DNA from: Actinomycetota bacterium
GTDB taxonomy: Bacteria; Actinomycetota; Acidimicrobiia; Acidimicrobiales; Ilumatobacteraceae
Direction: 5' to 3'
Assembly: GCA_017856115.1 (NCBI GenBank)
Contig: JAFMFM010000005.1
Span: forward strand, 1-54,784
DNA length: 54,784 nucleotides
The notes below the pieces were generated by a model. The model was given only the letters and a program-made list of their open reading frames with translations, ran no database searches and was not told where the DNA came from. Both the position numbers and the translations under genes were made by a program. Positions 1-9,661 of this stretch are shown piece by piece (positions within the stretch are counted from its first letter, which is position 1; each line of letters starts with the position of its first letter).

Positions 1-20
1 GTGTCGTCACCGGCGGTCAT
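1..20 (-). CDS. start of an unidentified gene downstream of lspA (partial)
   Basis: An ATG on the minus strand at 20-18 overlaps the lspA stop codon in an ATGA junction, the usual coupling in this cluster. Only six codons (MTAGDD) lie in the window, so the product cannot be identified. In many bacteria rluD follows lspA, but nothing here proves it. Confidence 0.35.
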
Positions 21-490
21 GATTCGCGCACCGGCGTCTTGCGAAACGAAGCGATGATCATCAGCATCGCACCGACGGAGATCGCCGAGTCCGCAAGGTT
101 GAAGATGGGAAACCACTGCAGATCCACGAAGTCCACCACCGCTCCGCGAAGCCATGCGTCGCCACGTAGGAGCCGATCGACGAGGTTCCCGATCGCACCA
201 CCCACGATCATGCCAGCGGCGATGGCAGCAAGCCCCTGCGCGGAGCGACGCAACCACAAAACGATGCCGATGATCACCACGAAACCGAGAGCACCGATGA
301 TCGGACCGGCGCCGGTGGCTTGCGAGAACGCCATTCCCTTGTTGAACGCCAGGTTGAACCGCAGCGAGCCGACGATGTCGATGGTGCGATTACCGGACAG
401 TCGGTTGAGGGCCCAGTGCTTGGAGAGTTGGTCGACGACGACGATTGTCGCGACGAGGAGCCAGAGCCGTCGAGTCGCCTTGCGGCTCAT
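17..490 (-). CDS. lspA: Lipoprotein signal peptidase (signal peptidase II)
   Basis: This inner-membrane aspartic protease cuts signal peptides from diacylglyceryl-modified prolipoproteins. The 157-residue protein has the usual length and about four hydrophobic segments. The two conserved motifs are visible: GNLVDRL with catalytic Asp105 and FNLADSA with catalytic Asp134. The ATG overlaps the stop of the DksA-like gene by four bases, so the two are probably translationally coupled. At least two lipoproteins that would need it (fasciclin and Tat ferritin-like proteins) are encoded in this window. Confidence 0.95.
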   Translation of the reverse strand: MSRKATRRLWLLVATIVVVDQLSKHWALNRLSGNRTIDIVGSLRFNLAFNKGMAFSQATGAGPIIGALGFVVIIGIVLWLRRSAQGLAAIAAGMIVGGAIGNLVDRLLRGDAWLRGAVVDFVDLQWFPIFNLADSAISVGAMLMIIASFRKTPVRES

Positions 491-1659
491 CTACTGCCCA
501 GACCGCCGGCACGTTCGGTGACGAGCTCGGTGGCCCAAGGCAACACTTCGAGGCGTTCGCGCGGAATCGGCAGACCCGAATAGGACGAATAGCCGTACTC
601 CCCGATCTGCATTCGCTGGAGGGCGGCATCGATCGCCTCCACCTCGGCGAGCGCCTGATCCGACAGGATGAGGTCGCGTTCACGCTCCACCACCATGGTG
701 TCGCCCTCGCCGCCTTCCTCGCCAAAGTCGACGTCGCCCATCTCCTGATTGGCGACGATTTCCTGGGCCTCCTGTGAGAGCCGCTTTGCTTGGCCCGCCA
801 ACTCGACGCGCTTCTCCAACAGCAACGCTCGCTGTGATTTGAGGAAGGCGATATCGAACTCCTTCGTCGGCGTGATGCCATCGATCGGATCCAGCTTGAT
901 GATCGGCGGCTTTACCGGCTTGGCCATCGCCTTTTCTTGCTGGGCGCGGATTCGTGCCTCTTCTTCCTCGCGCAGTGCGCGAATTCTGGCGCGCTCGGCT
1001 TCGCGGGCTTGGCGCTCGGCTTCCTTGGCCTTGGCAATCTTGTCGCGTTCCCGCTGTTTCTCGCGTCGCTCCTCCTCGATTGCGGCACGCTTGCGTGCCT
1101 GCTCGCGTTTGCGCTCCTCGATCGCTACTTGGCGCTCAAGGTCCCGACGTCGTTTTTCGGCGAGTTTCTCTTTTGCAATCCGCTTTCGTTCGGCGAGTTT
1201 CTCGCGGGCAACTCGCTTGCGCTCACGCTCGAGTGCGACACGCTTCTGCTTCCGCTCACGCTCGGCGAGCAATCTCGCTTGCTTGCGCTCCTTCTCCTCG
1301 GCCTTCTTCCTCAGGGCCGCCTGACGACGCGCCGCCTCGGCCTTTTGCTTGGCCTGTTTGCGGCGCTTTTCTTCCAGCGCTCGCTTGGCCTTGCGGCGCT
1401 TTTCTTCCAGCGCCCGCTTGGCCTTGCGACGTTTCTCATCCAATTGCTGCTTGGCCTTGCGACGGCGGAGTTCCTCGAGTTTCTTGCGTTTCATGGCCGC
1501 TTGCTTCTGCAATGCGGCCCGCTTGGCAGCGGCTTTCTTCTTCAAGGCCAACTTCCTTGCAGCGGCCTTCTTCCTCAGGGCCAGCTTCTTGGCGGCGGCC
1601 TTCTTCTTCGCGACGAGACGTTTCTTTTGCGCTGCCTTGCGCCTGGCGGCTGCATTCAT
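487..1659 (-). CDS. DksA/TraR-like protein without zinc cysteines and with a long Lys/Arg/Ala-rich N-terminal region
   Basis: The 390-residue product has two parts. Residues 1 to about 270 are almost only Lys, Arg, Ala, Glu, Leu and Gln, starting with histone H1-like AAAKK blocks and moving into a charged helix or coiled coil with internal repeats such as EEKRRKAKRAL. The last ~110 residues resemble the TraR/DksA family, which acts on RNA polymerase through its secondary channel. They keep the shape of the zinc-finger block (GEYGYSSYSGLPIPRERLE, then LPWATELVTER), but all four zinc-binding Cys positions are replaced. I chose the ATG at 1659 because it falls 8 bases after the ileS stop; reading further upstream would overlap ileS. 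The basic tail suggests nucleic-acid binding, which is inference. Confidence 0.8.
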   Translation of the reverse strand: MNAAARRKAAQKKRLVAKKKAAAKKLALRKKAAARKLALKKKAAAKRAALQKQAAMKRKKLEELRRRKAKQQLDEKRRKAKRALEEKRRKAKRALEEKRRKQAKQKAEAARRQAALRKKAEEKERKQARLLAERERKQKRVALERERKRVAREKLAERKRIAKEKLAEKRRRDLERQVAIEERKREQARKRAAIEEERREKQRERDKIAKAKEAERQAREAERARIRALREEEEARIRAQQEKAMAKPVKPPIIKLDPIDGITPTKEFDIAFLKSQRALLLEKRVELAGQAKRLSQEAQEIVANQEMGDVDFGEEGGEGDTMVVERERDLILSDQALAEVEAIDAALQRMQIGEYGYSSYSGLPIPRERLEVLPWATELVTERAGGLGSR

Positions 1660-1666
1660 GACCCCG

Positions 1667-4600
1667 TCAGGGTAGCCGCTCCACCCCCACATGGAGTGGC
1701 ACGTCGTCGAGCATCGTGGTGGGCGGCGCTTCGGCACCACCGGGAGCCATGAATCGGAGTTCGCGTGCCAGGGTTTCGCTCATCACCATCTGCTCGTGCG
1801 CCCGTACTGCCACGGCGAGTTCGTCGGGCACACCCAGCGTGAGCCGGATGCGATCGGACACGTGCAGACCGGCATCGCGCCGTGCCTGCTGCACCAGTCG
1901 GATCACGTCGCGTGCCACACCTTCGCGTTGCAAGTCGTCGTCGACCGCCAGGTCGAGCACCACGATGCCCGATCCGTCGGCGAGTGCCGCGCTCGCGCGA
2001 TCGCCCGAACCGGTGGCGACCAACATGAGCGAGTATTCACCCTCCTGCAGATTCACTCCACCGGCAACGACGTTGCCGTCGGTGATCGACCAGTCCCCTT
2101 GCTTCACGGCTCGGATCACCTTCTGCGTGTCGGGCCCCAACCGCGGGCCGAGCGCTGCGGGTGTAACCACCAAGTCGCGCTTTGCATGCTCATCGACGTC
2201 GCCGCTCAGAACGACGTCACGCACGTTCACCTCGTCCTTGATGATCTCGACGAAGTCGCCGAGTGCCACGGCGCGGGAACTCGCGACGACCAGCGACGAC
2301 AATGGTTGCCGTACGCGCAACTGGTGTGCCTTGCGCAAGGACAGCGTGGACGAACACACGTCGCGGGCAAGATCCATCGATGCCACGAGTTCGTCCGCGG
2401 CATCGAGACCATCGACGCTCGGCCACGTGGTGAGGTGAACGCTGCGCTCGCCGGTGAGCCCGCGATAGATCTCCTCCGTGGTGAGCGGCAGCAGTGGGGC
2501 CGCGACTCGGCACACGATGGTGAGCACGCTGTGCAGGGTGTCGATCGCCGACTGGTCCCCATCCCAGAAACGATCGCGACTGCGACGGATGTACCAGTTG
2601 GTGAGCACGTCCACGAATTCGCGCACGGAGACGCAAGCATCGAAGAGATCGTTCCTTTCGAATGCCGCGGTGGCACCCTCCACCAGTCCACGGCACTTCG
2701 CCACGATGTACCGATCGAGCACGTTGTTGCTCGACGTATCGAATCGTCCACGGGTTCCGGCCGCATTTGCGTAGAGCGAAAGGAAGTACCACGAGTTCCA
2801 AAGCGGCAGAATGTTCTGACGAACGGTGTCGCGCATCCCCGCCTCCGTCACGGAGAAATCGGCCCCGCGCAGGATCGACGAGGACAGCAGATACCAGCGC
2901 ATCGCATCCGCCCCGTAGGTATCGAACACCTTCATCGGGTCGGGGTAGTTGCGCAGGCTCTTGGACATCTTCTGCCCGTCGTCACCAAGGACGATTCCGT
3001 GACTGATGCAGCTCTTGAACGCAGGACGATCGAAGAGCGCCGTGGCAAGTACGTGCAGGGTGTAGAACCATCCGCGAGTCTGACCGATGTACTCGACGAT
3101 GAAGTCACCTGGATAATGACTCTCGAACCATTCACGGTTCTCGAACGGGTAGTGCACCTGTGCGAACGGCATCGAGCCGCTCTCGAACCAACAATCCAGC
3201 ACTTCGGGTACTCGACGCATCATGGACTTGCCGCTCGGGTCGTCGGGGTTTGGTCGCACCAGATCATCCACCACCGGGCGGTGTAGTTCCGCGACGCTCA
3301 CACCGAAGTCGCGCTCCAGTTCGGCAATGCTGCCGTACACGTCGATGCGAGGAAACTCGGGGTTGTCGCTACGCCATACCGGGATCGGCGAACCCCAGAA
3401 TCGGTTGCGGCTGATCGTCCAGTCACGCGCATTTTCCAGCCACTTCCCGAAACTGCCGTCTCGAATGTGGTCGGGCACCCAGGTGATCTGCCGATTCAAC
3501 TCCACCATCTTTTCCTTGATCGCAGTGACGTTCACGAACCAGGAACTGACCGCTCGATAGATGAGCGGTGTTCCCGTACGCCAGCAATGCGGATAGGAAT
3601 GGTCATAGGTCTCGTGGCGCAACACGACTCCGAGATCCTTCAGTTTCTTGATGATCAGCGGATTCGCATCGAACACCTGCTGTCCGGCGAAGTCGGCGAC
3701 TTCCGCGGTGAATCGTCCTCGTGAATCGACGGGAACCACCAAGTCGATGCCGGCTTCGGCGCAGATGCGCTGGTCGTCCTCGCCGAAGCCCGGGGCGATG
3801 TGCACCACGCCCGTGCCGTCCTGTGTGGTGACGAAATCTCCGGGCAGAACTCGGAACGCACCCGTAGCCGTTGCGTCACGGGAACTCCCTGCGCGATCGG
3901 CGAAGTACGGCAGCAGCGGTGCATAACGTCGCCCGACGAGTTGATCCCCTCGTAGCGACCCAACGTGGGTCGCACCGGCAAGTTCTCGCTCGTAGGCCTC
4001 GCGCCGCTCGACGGCCATCACGTAGCGAATCCCGTTCAGCTCGTAGATGCCGTAGTCCACATCGGGGGCGACGGCGAGCGCGAGGTTCGACGGCAGCGTC
4101 CATGGTGTGGTCGTCCATGCCAGGAGTCGCTCGCCCGTCTCGAGTGTGAAGCCGACGGTCAACGCCGGGTCCTGCACCATCTTGTAGGTGTCGTCCATTC
4201 GGGTTTCGGAATTGGAGAGGGGCGTTTCCAGCATCCACGAGTACGGCAACACACGGAAACCCTCGTAGATGAGCCCCTTGTCCCACAGCGTTTTGAACGC
4301 CCACATGACGCTCTCCATGTATGGCAAGTCGAGCGTCTTGTAGTCGTCGTCGAAGTCCACCCAACGGGCTTGGCGAGTGACGTATCGTCGCCAGTCGTTG
4401 GTGTATTGGAGGACCGAGGTTCGACAATGATCGTTGAACTTGGCTATTCCGAAGTCGGTGATGGCTTGTCGACCCGAGATTCCGAGTTGCCGTTCGGCTT
4501 CCGCTTCCGCCGGCAGCCCGTGACAGTCCCACCCGAAGCGTCGCTCCACGCGCTTGCCGCTCATCGTGCGGTAACGCGGTACCGCATCCTTCACGAATCC

Positions 4601-4819
4601 GGTCAGCAAGTGTCCGTAGTGCGGGAGTCCGTTGGCGAATGGCGGACCGTCATAGAACACGAACTCCGCGTCGTCGACACCGGACGTACCCGCAACCGTG
4701 CGTGGATGCTGCTCCACCGACGCAACGAAGGTTCGATCGGCTTCCCAAAAGGCAAGAATGCGCTCCTCCACCTCGGGGAGGTTCGGCTGTGCCGCAACGG
4801 GCGGGTAGGAGCCAGCCAT
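1667..4819 (-). CDS. ileS: Isoleucyl-tRNA synthetase, eukaryote-like (IleS2) type
   Basis: This cytosolic class I synthetase charges tRNA-Ile with isoleucine. The 1050-residue protein has the HIGH-type motif as HYGH (residues 67-70) and KMSKS at 617-621, with the editing insertion between them and a long C-terminal anticodon-binding region. The HYGH form and the length fit the eukaryote-like IleS2 group, known for low sensitivity to mupirocin; resistance here is inference from family. It sits between yggT and the DksA-like gene, 13 bases after yggT, with no strong ribosome site, so it probably relies on readthrough from the dcw operon. Confidence 0.97.
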   Translation of the reverse strand: MAGSYPPVAAQPNLPEVEERILAFWEADRTFVASVEQHPRTVAGTSGVDDAEFVFYDGPPFANGLPHYGHLLTGFVKDAVPRYRTMSGKRVERRFGWDCHGLPAEAEAERQLGISGRQAITDFGIAKFNDHCRTSVLQYTNDWRRYVTRQARWVDFDDDYKTLDLPYMESVMWAFKTLWDKGLIYEGFRVLPYSWMLETPLSNSETRMDDTYKMVQDPALTVGFTLETGERLLAWTTTPWTLPSNLALAVAPDVDYGIYELNGIRYVMAVERREAYERELAGATHVGSLRGDQLVGRRYAPLLPYFADRAGSSRDATATGAFRVLPGDFVTTQDGTGVVHIAPGFGEDDQRICAEAGIDLVVPVDSRGRFTAEVADFAGQQVFDANPLIIKKLKDLGVVLRHETYDHSYPHCWRTGTPLIYRAVSSWFVNVTAIKEKMVELNRQITWVPDHIRDGSFGKWLENARDWTISRNRFWGSPIPVWRSDNPEFPRIDVYGSIAELERDFGVSVAELHRPVVDDLVRPNPDDPSGKSMMRRVPEVLDCWFESGSMPFAQVHYPFENREWFESHYPGDFIVEYIGQTRGWFYTLHVLATALFDRPAFKSCISHGIVLGDDGQKMSKSLRNYPDPMKVFDTYGADAMRWYLLSSSILRGADFSVTEAGMRDTVRQNILPLWNSWYFLSLYANAAGTRGRFDTSSNNVLDRYIVAKCRGLVEGATAAFERNDLFDACVSVREFVDVLTNWYIRRSRDRFWDGDQSAIDTLHSVLTIVCRVAAPLLPLTTEEIYRGLTGERSVHLTTWPSVDGLDAADELVASMDLARDVCSSTLSLRKAHQLRVRQPLSSLVVASSRAVALGDFVEIIKDEVNVRDVVLSGDVDEHAKRDLVVTPAALGPRLGPDTQKVIRAVKQGDWSITDGNVVAGGVNLQEGEYSLMLVATGSGDRASAALADGSGIVVLDLAVDDDLQREGVARDVIRLVQQARRDAGLHVSDRIRLTLGVPDELAVAVRAHEQMVMSETLARELRFMAPGGAEAPPTTMLDDVPLHVGVERLP

Positions 4820-4832
4820 CAGACGGCGACGC

Positions 4833-5078
4833 TCACAGCCCCGCGGAGGCCAGCATTCGCTGTACGAATCCGAGGGCGAACACCACCACGATCGGGGAGA
4901 TATCGAGCGGTCCGATGGTGGGAATGATCCGACGGGCAGGACCCAGCACCGGCTCGGTGATTTGGTACAGCACGCGATTCACCGACGACAACGCACCACC
5001 ACTCGAGTTGGGGAACCAACTGAGGATGATTCGCACGAAGATGACGAAGGTGTACAGGGAGATGAGCTGGGAAATCAT
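4833..5078 (-). CDS. YggT family integral membrane protein
   Basis: An 81-residue protein with two hydrophobic helices (about residues 3-22 and 58-78) separated by a loop with the family pattern RIILSWFPN and [14 protein letters not shown]. YggT proteins commonly lie after sepF in Gram-positive division clusters; their molecular role is poorly defined. The ATG is preceded by a strong GGAGGAGG ribosome site about 10 bases upstream. In many actinobacteria divIVA (wag31) comes next, but here the next gene is ileS. Confidence 0.9.
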   Translation of the reverse strand: MISQLISLYTFVIFVRIILSWFPNSSGGALSSVNRVLYQITEPVLGPARRIIPTIGPLDISPIVVVFALGFVQRMLASAGL

Positions 5079-5129
5079 GGGTGGGGTCCTCCTCCATTCA
5101 ACACGGCGATGCGGTGTCGTGCTCGTCGA

Positions 5130-5633
5130 TCAATCGCGGGGAATTCGCACACCATTGGGAGTGATGCGAAACACACCGCGCGAGATGCGCTCGAGCGAAC
5201 CGTTGAGTCCGAACGCCAAGCCGGATACGAAGTCGATGATTCGACGGCCCTCCTCGGGATCGGTGGCGATCATGTTCATGATGACGGGCTGGCCGCTCTT
5301 GAAGCGCTCGGCGATCTCCTTGCAATGGCCGTAGCTGGTCGGCTTGAGCGTTACGGGTTCGACCGTTGCGGAATCCAGTGGCTTCACGTTCTTCTGCGGC
5401 TGGCCGACCGGACCCCGCACGGTGACACCGGAGTCGTCGCGTGCTCGCGTGCGACGAACCGGAGGAGCAACGTCTTCGTAGTCCTCTTCGATGTCTTCGT
5501 CGTCGTACTCCTCGTCGACCATTTCTGCACGCCCGCGTACTGGTCGACGCGCTCGCACCGATTGATCGCTGTCGTCATAGACCTCGTCGGCACCGAGTCC
5601 CAGATACTCCATGGCCCGACGGAACATTGACAT
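5130..5633 (-). CDS. sepF: Cell division protein SepF
   Basis: SepF binds the membrane through its N-terminal helix and polymerises through its C-terminal domain to anchor FtsZ. It is the main FtsZ anchor in actinobacteria, and no ftsA is present here. The 167-residue protein has the amphipathic N-terminus MSMFRRAMEYLGLG, an acidic and Arg-rich linker (about residues 17-75), and a SepF domain with VIMNMIATDPEEGRRIIDF and SGLAFGLNGSLERIS. It lies 5 bases downstream of yggS. A TAATCT element 7 bases before the ATG suggests its own leaderless promoter as well as operon readthrough. Confidence 0.95.
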   Translation of the reverse strand: MSMFRRAMEYLGLGADEVYDDSDQSVRARRPVRGRAEMVDEEYDDEDIEEDYEDVAPPVRRTRARDDSGVTVRGPVGQPQKNVKPLDSATVEPVTLKPTSYGHCKEIAERFKSGQPVIMNMIATDPEEGRRIIDFVSGLAFGLNGSLERISRGVFRITPNGVRIPRD

Positions 5634-5638
5634 ATCGC

Positions 5639-6310
5639 TCAGATTACCTCAGGGCTACCGGTGGCTGACGGACGCTCTCCGAAGAGAGCCGACCCCACCC
5701 TCACCATGGTGGAACCTTCCTCGAGGGCGATCTCCACATCGCCCGACATCCCCATCGAGCAACCGATCACGCCGACGGCATCGGCCAACCGACGGACCAT
5801 CGCGAATGCATCTCGAGTTCGTCGAGGATTCCCGTCCGTGGGTCCAACGGTCATGAGTCCATCCACGATGAGTCCTGCCCGCCGGGCCCGCTCGACCAAT
5901 CCGGACGCATGTTCGGGCTCACAACCACCCTTGTCGGCTTCCGATGTGGCATTGACCTGTATGTAGACGTGTGCTCCGGGACTGCGCTTGGCGAGCTCGT
6001 CCACGATGGACTCGCGATCGACGCTCTGCCACACGGTGACCACCCCGACCAACGAACGCACCTTGTTGGACTGCAATCGTCCGATGAAGTGGACCGGCGG
6101 ATGGTCCGTTCCCACCGCGGCAATCTTGGCGGTCACCTCCTGGGCATAGTTCTCCCCGATTGCGTCGCATCCAAGTCGGTGGGCCAACGCGACGACGTCG
6201 GCTCCGAATCCCTTCGTCACCGCGCAGATCGTGACCGGGCCACGCGTGGCCCCGGCGTTCACGACACGACGAAGCTCCGCCAGTCGGTCTGCAACCGCCG
6301 ACTCGTCCAA
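5639..6310 (-). CDS. yggS: YggS/PLPBP family pyridoxal-phosphate-binding protein
   Basis: PLPBP proteins hold pyridoxal 5'-phosphate and buffer its supply; they have no known enzyme activity. The 223-residue protein shows the PLP-lysine motif ICAVTKGF (Lys33), then AIGENYAQE, HFIGRLQSNK and a C-terminal CSMGMSGDVEIA block followed by VRVGSALFGER. The first usable codon after ftsZ is TTG at 6310, ten bases past the ftsZ stop. The gene normally sits between ftsZ and sepF in actinobacteria, as here, although the usual pgeF gene is absent. Confidence 0.92.
   Translation of the reverse strand: MDESAVADRLAELRRVVNAGATRGPVTICAVTKGFGADVVALAHRLGCDAIGENYAQEVTAKIAAVGTDHPPVHFIGRLQSNKVRSLVGVVTVWQSVDRESIVDELAKRSPGAHVYIQVNATSEADKGGCEPEHASGLVERARRAGLIVDGLMTVGPTDGNPRRTRDAFAMVRRLADAVGVIGCSMGMSGDVEIALEEGSTMVRVGSALFGERPSATGSPEVI
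5641..5646 (-). promoter_or_regulatory. Putative -10 element of sepF (leaderless)
   Basis: TAATCT on the minus strand ends 7 bases before the sepF ATG at 5633, which would place transcription start at or next to the A of ATG. It lies inside the 3' end of yggS. No convincing -35 is seen. Confidence 0.45.
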
Positions 6311-6320
6311 CGAACTGTGG

Positions 6321-7430
6321 TTACTTCAGAAAATCGGGCACGTCGAGATCGTCATCGTCGCCGTCGTCGGTTCCGAAGATTTCGCGTAGGCGCGAACTGC
6401 CCTTACCGGCTTCTGGACGCGCATCCCCCCGCGTCGACGTGGCGTCGACTCGATTTCCGATTCGACCGGCGCCGGCGTCCCAACGTTCGAAGCCGGAGGC
6501 GATGACCGTGACGCGAACCTCGTCGCCCAGGTCGTCGTCGATCACGGTTCCGAGGATGATGTTGGCGTCCTGGTGGGCCACGCGTTGCACCGTCTCTGCA
6601 GCCTCGTTCAGTTCGAAAAGGCTCATGTCCGACGGACCAGCGACGTTCAGCAGAATTCCGCGTGCACCTTCGATGGCCGCCTCGAGCATCGGCGACGTGA
6701 TTGCCGCGATCGCCGCGTTCGCTGCTCGCTTGTCGCCGCTGGCGACACCGATACCCATCAACGACGATCCCGCGTTCGCGAGGATGGTTTTCACGTCGGC
6801 AAAGTCGGTGTTGATGAGACCCGGTGTGGTGATGATGCCGGTGATTCCCGAAACACCCTGCATGAGTACTTCGTCGGCCTTCTTGAATGCATCCAGCAGC
6901 GTGGTCTTGTCGGTGGCGATCGACAGCAGCTTCTCGTTCGGAATCACGATCAGCGTGTCCACTTTCTCCTTCAACTTGGCGATTCCCTGGTCGGCCTGCA
7001 CCGAACGGCGACGCCCTTCGAAACTGAATGGTCGCGTCACGATGCCGATCGTGAGTGCTCCTTCGGCCTTGGCGATTTCGGCCACCACCGGAGCGGCTCC
7101 GGTACCGGTGCCGCCGCCTTCACCGGCCGTGATGAACACCATGTCGGCACCGGCGAGATGTTCTTGAATCTCGTCGCGGTGGGCTTCGGCGGCTTCGCGA
7201 CCGATTTCCGGGTCGCTCCCTGCGCCGAGACCTCGAGTGAGTTCCCGACCGATATCGATCTTGTAACTCGCGTCGCTCATGATGAGCGCTTGCGCATCGG
7301 TGTTGATGGCGACGAAATCGACTCCTCGCAGTCCGGCATCGATCATTCGATTGACGGCATTCACTCCTCCGCCGCCGATACCCACGACCTTGATGACCGC
7401 GATCGGCGTGTTTTGCGAGTTGCTCGGCAT
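6321..7430 (-). CDS. ftsZ: Cell division GTPase FtsZ
   Basis: FtsZ is the tubulin-like GTPase that forms the cytokinetic ring. The 369-residue protein has the signature loop GGGTGTG at residues 105-111, the N-terminal [15 protein letters not shown] nucleotide site, and a C-terminal peptide [10 protein letters not shown] of the type that contacts SepF. I chose the ATG at 7430 because GGGTGAG lies 8 bases upstream; a further in-frame ATG upstream would swallow the leader hairpin. The gene has its own 50-base leader after the murB-ftsQ stop. Confidence 0.98.
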   Translation of the reverse strand: MPSNSQNTPIAVIKVVGIGGGGVNAVNRMIDAGLRGVDFVAINTDAQALIMSDASYKIDIGRELTRGLGAGSDPEIGREAAEAHRDEIQEHLAGADMVFITAGEGGGTGTGAAPVVAEIAKAEGALTIGIVTRPFSFEGRRRSVQADQGIAKLKEKVDTLIVIPNEKLLSIATDKTTLLDAFKKADEVLMQGVSGITGIITTPGLINTDFADVKTILANAGSSLMGIGVASGDKRAANAAIAAITSPMLEAAIEGARGILLNVAGPSDMSLFELNEAAETVQRVAHQDANIILGTVIDDDLGDEVRVTVIASGFERWDAGAGRIGNRVDATSTRGDARPEAGKGSSRLREIFGTDDGDDDDLDVPDFLK

Positions 7431-7448
7431 GTTGTGTCTCACCCCCAA

Positions 7449-7467
7449 GTTGAGCATGAGGCTCAAC
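7449..7467 (-). other. Leader hairpin just upstream of the ftsZ ribosome site
   Basis: GTTGAGC and GCTCAAC form a perfect 7-bp stem with a 5-base loop. On the minus-strand mRNA it ends one or two bases before the GGGGGTGAG ribosome site of ftsZ. There is no following T run, so it is not a normal terminator. It could tune ftsZ translation or protect the 5' end. Confidence 0.5.
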
Positions 7468-7480
7468 CTCTACCGAAGGC

Positions 7481-7486
7481 ACACTA
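7481..7486 (-). promoter_or_regulatory. Putative -10 element of ftsZ overlapping the murB-ftsQ stop codon
   Basis: TAGTGT on the minus strand begins with the TAG stop of murB-ftsQ (7486-7484). A weak -35 TGGACA lies about 19 bases upstream. A start near 7474 would give a leader of about 44 bases containing the hairpin and the ribosome site. Confidence 0.4.
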
Positions 7487-9661
7487 GTCGTTTTTCACCA
7501 CTGGCTGTCCAGCCGATACATCGATGCCGGTGATGAAGTCGACGTTCTGCTGACTGAGCACGGTCAGCACGCTGATGAGCTTGTTCCGGATGTCCGTCGG
7601 GGCTCCGAGGGTCACCTCGGTGCCGGATTTCAGCGTGAACCCGAGCGACTCGGGTCCACTCACCGTGACGTGCTTGACCCGCGGTGCGAGTGATTCTGGC
7701 AGCGAAACCGCCAGTTGTGCGGCCGCCTGATACACCAACGAAGGCACGGTTCCCGGGGGCAAATTCGGCCCCACACCCTCGATCTTCATGAACTGAGTTG
7801 GCTGCCCGTCCAACACCGCCAGAACGCGACCTTCGAAGTCGAGTACGCGGGCCCGATTGTCCACACCAACGAACCAGGCGACCGCGACTCGCTCGTCGAC
7901 CTCGATCGTGACACGGTTCGGCAGGTACCACGACAATCGCGCTCGAGCCACCCACGGGTCGCCCTCGAGTCGCCGTTGCGCGCCGTCCAAGTCGGCGGTG
8001 AACACGCTCGCCCCACGCAATGAGTCGGTCACGCTCTCCAACAACGTCGGATCGGCGTACGTCACGCCGGTTACCTCGATTCGACGGACGCCGAACAGTG
8101 GCGAGGCGAGCACCACCAGCGTAAGCGCGAAGACGCCGATGAGCATGCCAAAACCGGCGAGTGGCGAGATGCGTCGGGGTACGAGCCGCCTCCACCATCC
8201 ACGTCGGCCGATTCGTTCGTCGACGATGACATCCGCCAGCGTCGTGGCACCCAGCGATGCGGATGGATCGGCATACGGGCTGGTCGGATCCAGGGTCAGT
8301 GACGCCGACCCTTCGGTGCGCTCATGTGGCAACAGATGATCGGAGTCGTCGATCACCACCGGAACCCCGGCTGCAGCATCCTGGGCGGTGCGCAACTGTG
8401 CGGCCGTGGAGATATCGACCACCTCGGCGACGGGTGTGTCGGCACCCGCGTGGTCGTCTTGCAATCCGCGCGACGACCCGTCGCTCGGTGTGGCGTCCGA
8501 TCGGGACGCCGCACCCGGCGCGCCGAAGAGTTCCTCCAATTCGGCCACGGCCTCCGGTGGGAGTGGTGGCGCAATCGTGACCGCACCGAGCGTGTCGTCG
8601 GGTGCGAGTGGGCCGAACTTGTCATCCAACTTGGTCGGCGTGCGGGCGGATACGTCGGTGGCGTCGTACTCCCCTCCTACTTGTGCTCCTGCATCACGTG
8701 CGACATCCGGATCGAATCCGACGAGTCGAACTTCGCTGTGCAGGTCGATTCCCAATTCGTCGTAAACGCGTGAACGCACGTGCGCCATGAGCTCGGCAAC
8801 GTCGTGCGCACTCCCGTCGGGATCGCACTGGATGAAGTTCGCGTGCTTCTCCGACACCTCGGCGCTACCGATACGCAGTCCACGCAACCCCAGGCGATCG
8901 ATGATGGCACCCGCCGATCCACCGTCGGGTTCCGGATTCACGAACACCGAACCAGCGTTGTGTCCACCGGGCTGCCGCTCACGTCGCCAGCGCACGATCT
9001 CGGAGATCTCCTTCTCGCTGGCCGTCTGATCCCCCCAACTCAATGCGAACGATGCCGAGAGCACCACGTGATGCGCACGCACGTCGCTGCCGCGGAATCG
9101 CAGGCCGAGATCATCGGCCTTCACGTTTGCCACGATGCCTTTTGCCAAGTGGAACACCTTCACGCTCTCCACACTGGACGCGATATCGGAGCCATGACCA
9201 CCGGCGTTCATTCGCACGGCACCGCCCACCGAACCGGGTACCCCGACTCCCCACTCGAATCCCGTCAAGCCCCGAGCCGCACTCTGGCGGGCAAGAACGG
9301 GAAGTGCCACCGCTCCCCCTGCCACCACTCGCGGGACTGCCGGTCGCTCCGGCCACGTGATGTCCTCGGCGAATTCCCCGAGCATCACGACGAGGCCATC
9401 GAAACCCTCGTCGGCGATCAGCAGGTTGCTTCCTCGTCCGATGACGAGCAGTGGCACTCTTTGCTCGCGCAGGGCATTGCTGACAGCGTGCAAATCGTCG
9501 ATCGAACGCGCCTTCAAGAACAAGCGGGCCGGTCCACCCACCTTGTACGTGGTGAACTGGGCCAACGAAACGTCCCGCCGAACCCGCGGCCCGAGCAGGA
9601 TGCCGAGCCGATCGAGCGCCCGCCGCTGGCGGGCCACGACGTCCGTGTCGTCAGTTGGCAC
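7484..9661 (-). CDS. MurB-FtsQ fusion: UDP-N-acetylenolpyruvoylglucosamine reductase joined to the division protein FtsQ
   Basis: One unbroken 725-codon frame encodes two dcw proteins. Residues 1 to ~320 are MurB, the flavoenzyme that makes UDP-MurNAc: FAD site IGRGSNLLIADEGF (74-87), PGSVGGAVRMNAGG (142-155), catalytic Ser238 in NAGSVFVNP and Glu310 near EVRLVGF. Residues ~320-498 form an acidic, low-complexity linker. Residues ~499-523 are one membrane helix, followed by the FtsQ POTRA domain (FGVRRIEVTGVTYADP to about 592) and the beta domain to the C-terminus. The topology fits: MurB in the cytosol, FtsQ outside. GTG start at 9661 overlaps murC by 11 bases. A normal arrangement would be two adjacent genes. 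Confidence 0.93.
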   Translation of the reverse strand: MPTDDTDVVARQRRALDRLGILLGPRVRRDVSLAQFTTYKVGGPARLFLKARSIDDLHAVSNALREQRVPLLVIGRGSNLLIADEGFDGLVVMLGEFAEDITWPERPAVPRVVAGGAVALPVLARQSAARGLTGFEWGVGVPGSVGGAVRMNAGGHGSDIASSVESVKVFHLAKGIVANVKADDLGLRFRGSDVRAHHVVLSASFALSWGDQTASEKEISEIVRWRRERQPGGHNAGSVFVNPEPDGGSAGAIIDRLGLRGLRIGSAEVSEKHANFIQCDPDGSAHDVAELMAHVRSRVYDELGIDLHSEVRLVGFDPDVARDAGAQVGGEYDATDVSARTPTKLDDKFGPLAPDDTLGAVTIAPPLPPEAVAELEELFGAPGAASRSDATPSDGSSRGLQDDHAGADTPVAEVVDISTAAQLRTAQDAAAGVPVVIDDSDHLLPHERTEGSASLTLDPTSPYADPSASLGATTLADVIVDERIGRRGWWRRLVPRRISPLAGFGMLIGVFALTLVVLASPLFGVRRIEVTGVTYADPTLLESVTDSLRGASVFTADLDGAQRRLEGDPWVARARLSWYLPNRVTIEVDERVAVAWFVGVDNRARVLDFEGRVLAVLDGQPTQFMKIEGVGPNLPPGTVPSLVYQAAAQLAVSLPESLAPRVKHVTVSGPESLGFTLKSGTEVTLGAPTDIRNKLISVLTVLSQQNVDFITGIDVSAGQPVVKND

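Noticed and set aside
937-1752. Long plus-strand open frames opposite the DksA-like gene
   Set aside because: They are mirror images of the Lys/Arg/Ala codon repeats; the proteins are low-complexity Leu/Ser/Arg and have no ribosome site or family motif.
7449-7467. ftsZ leader hairpin as an intrinsic terminator
   Set aside because: No T run follows it and ftsZ lies directly downstream.
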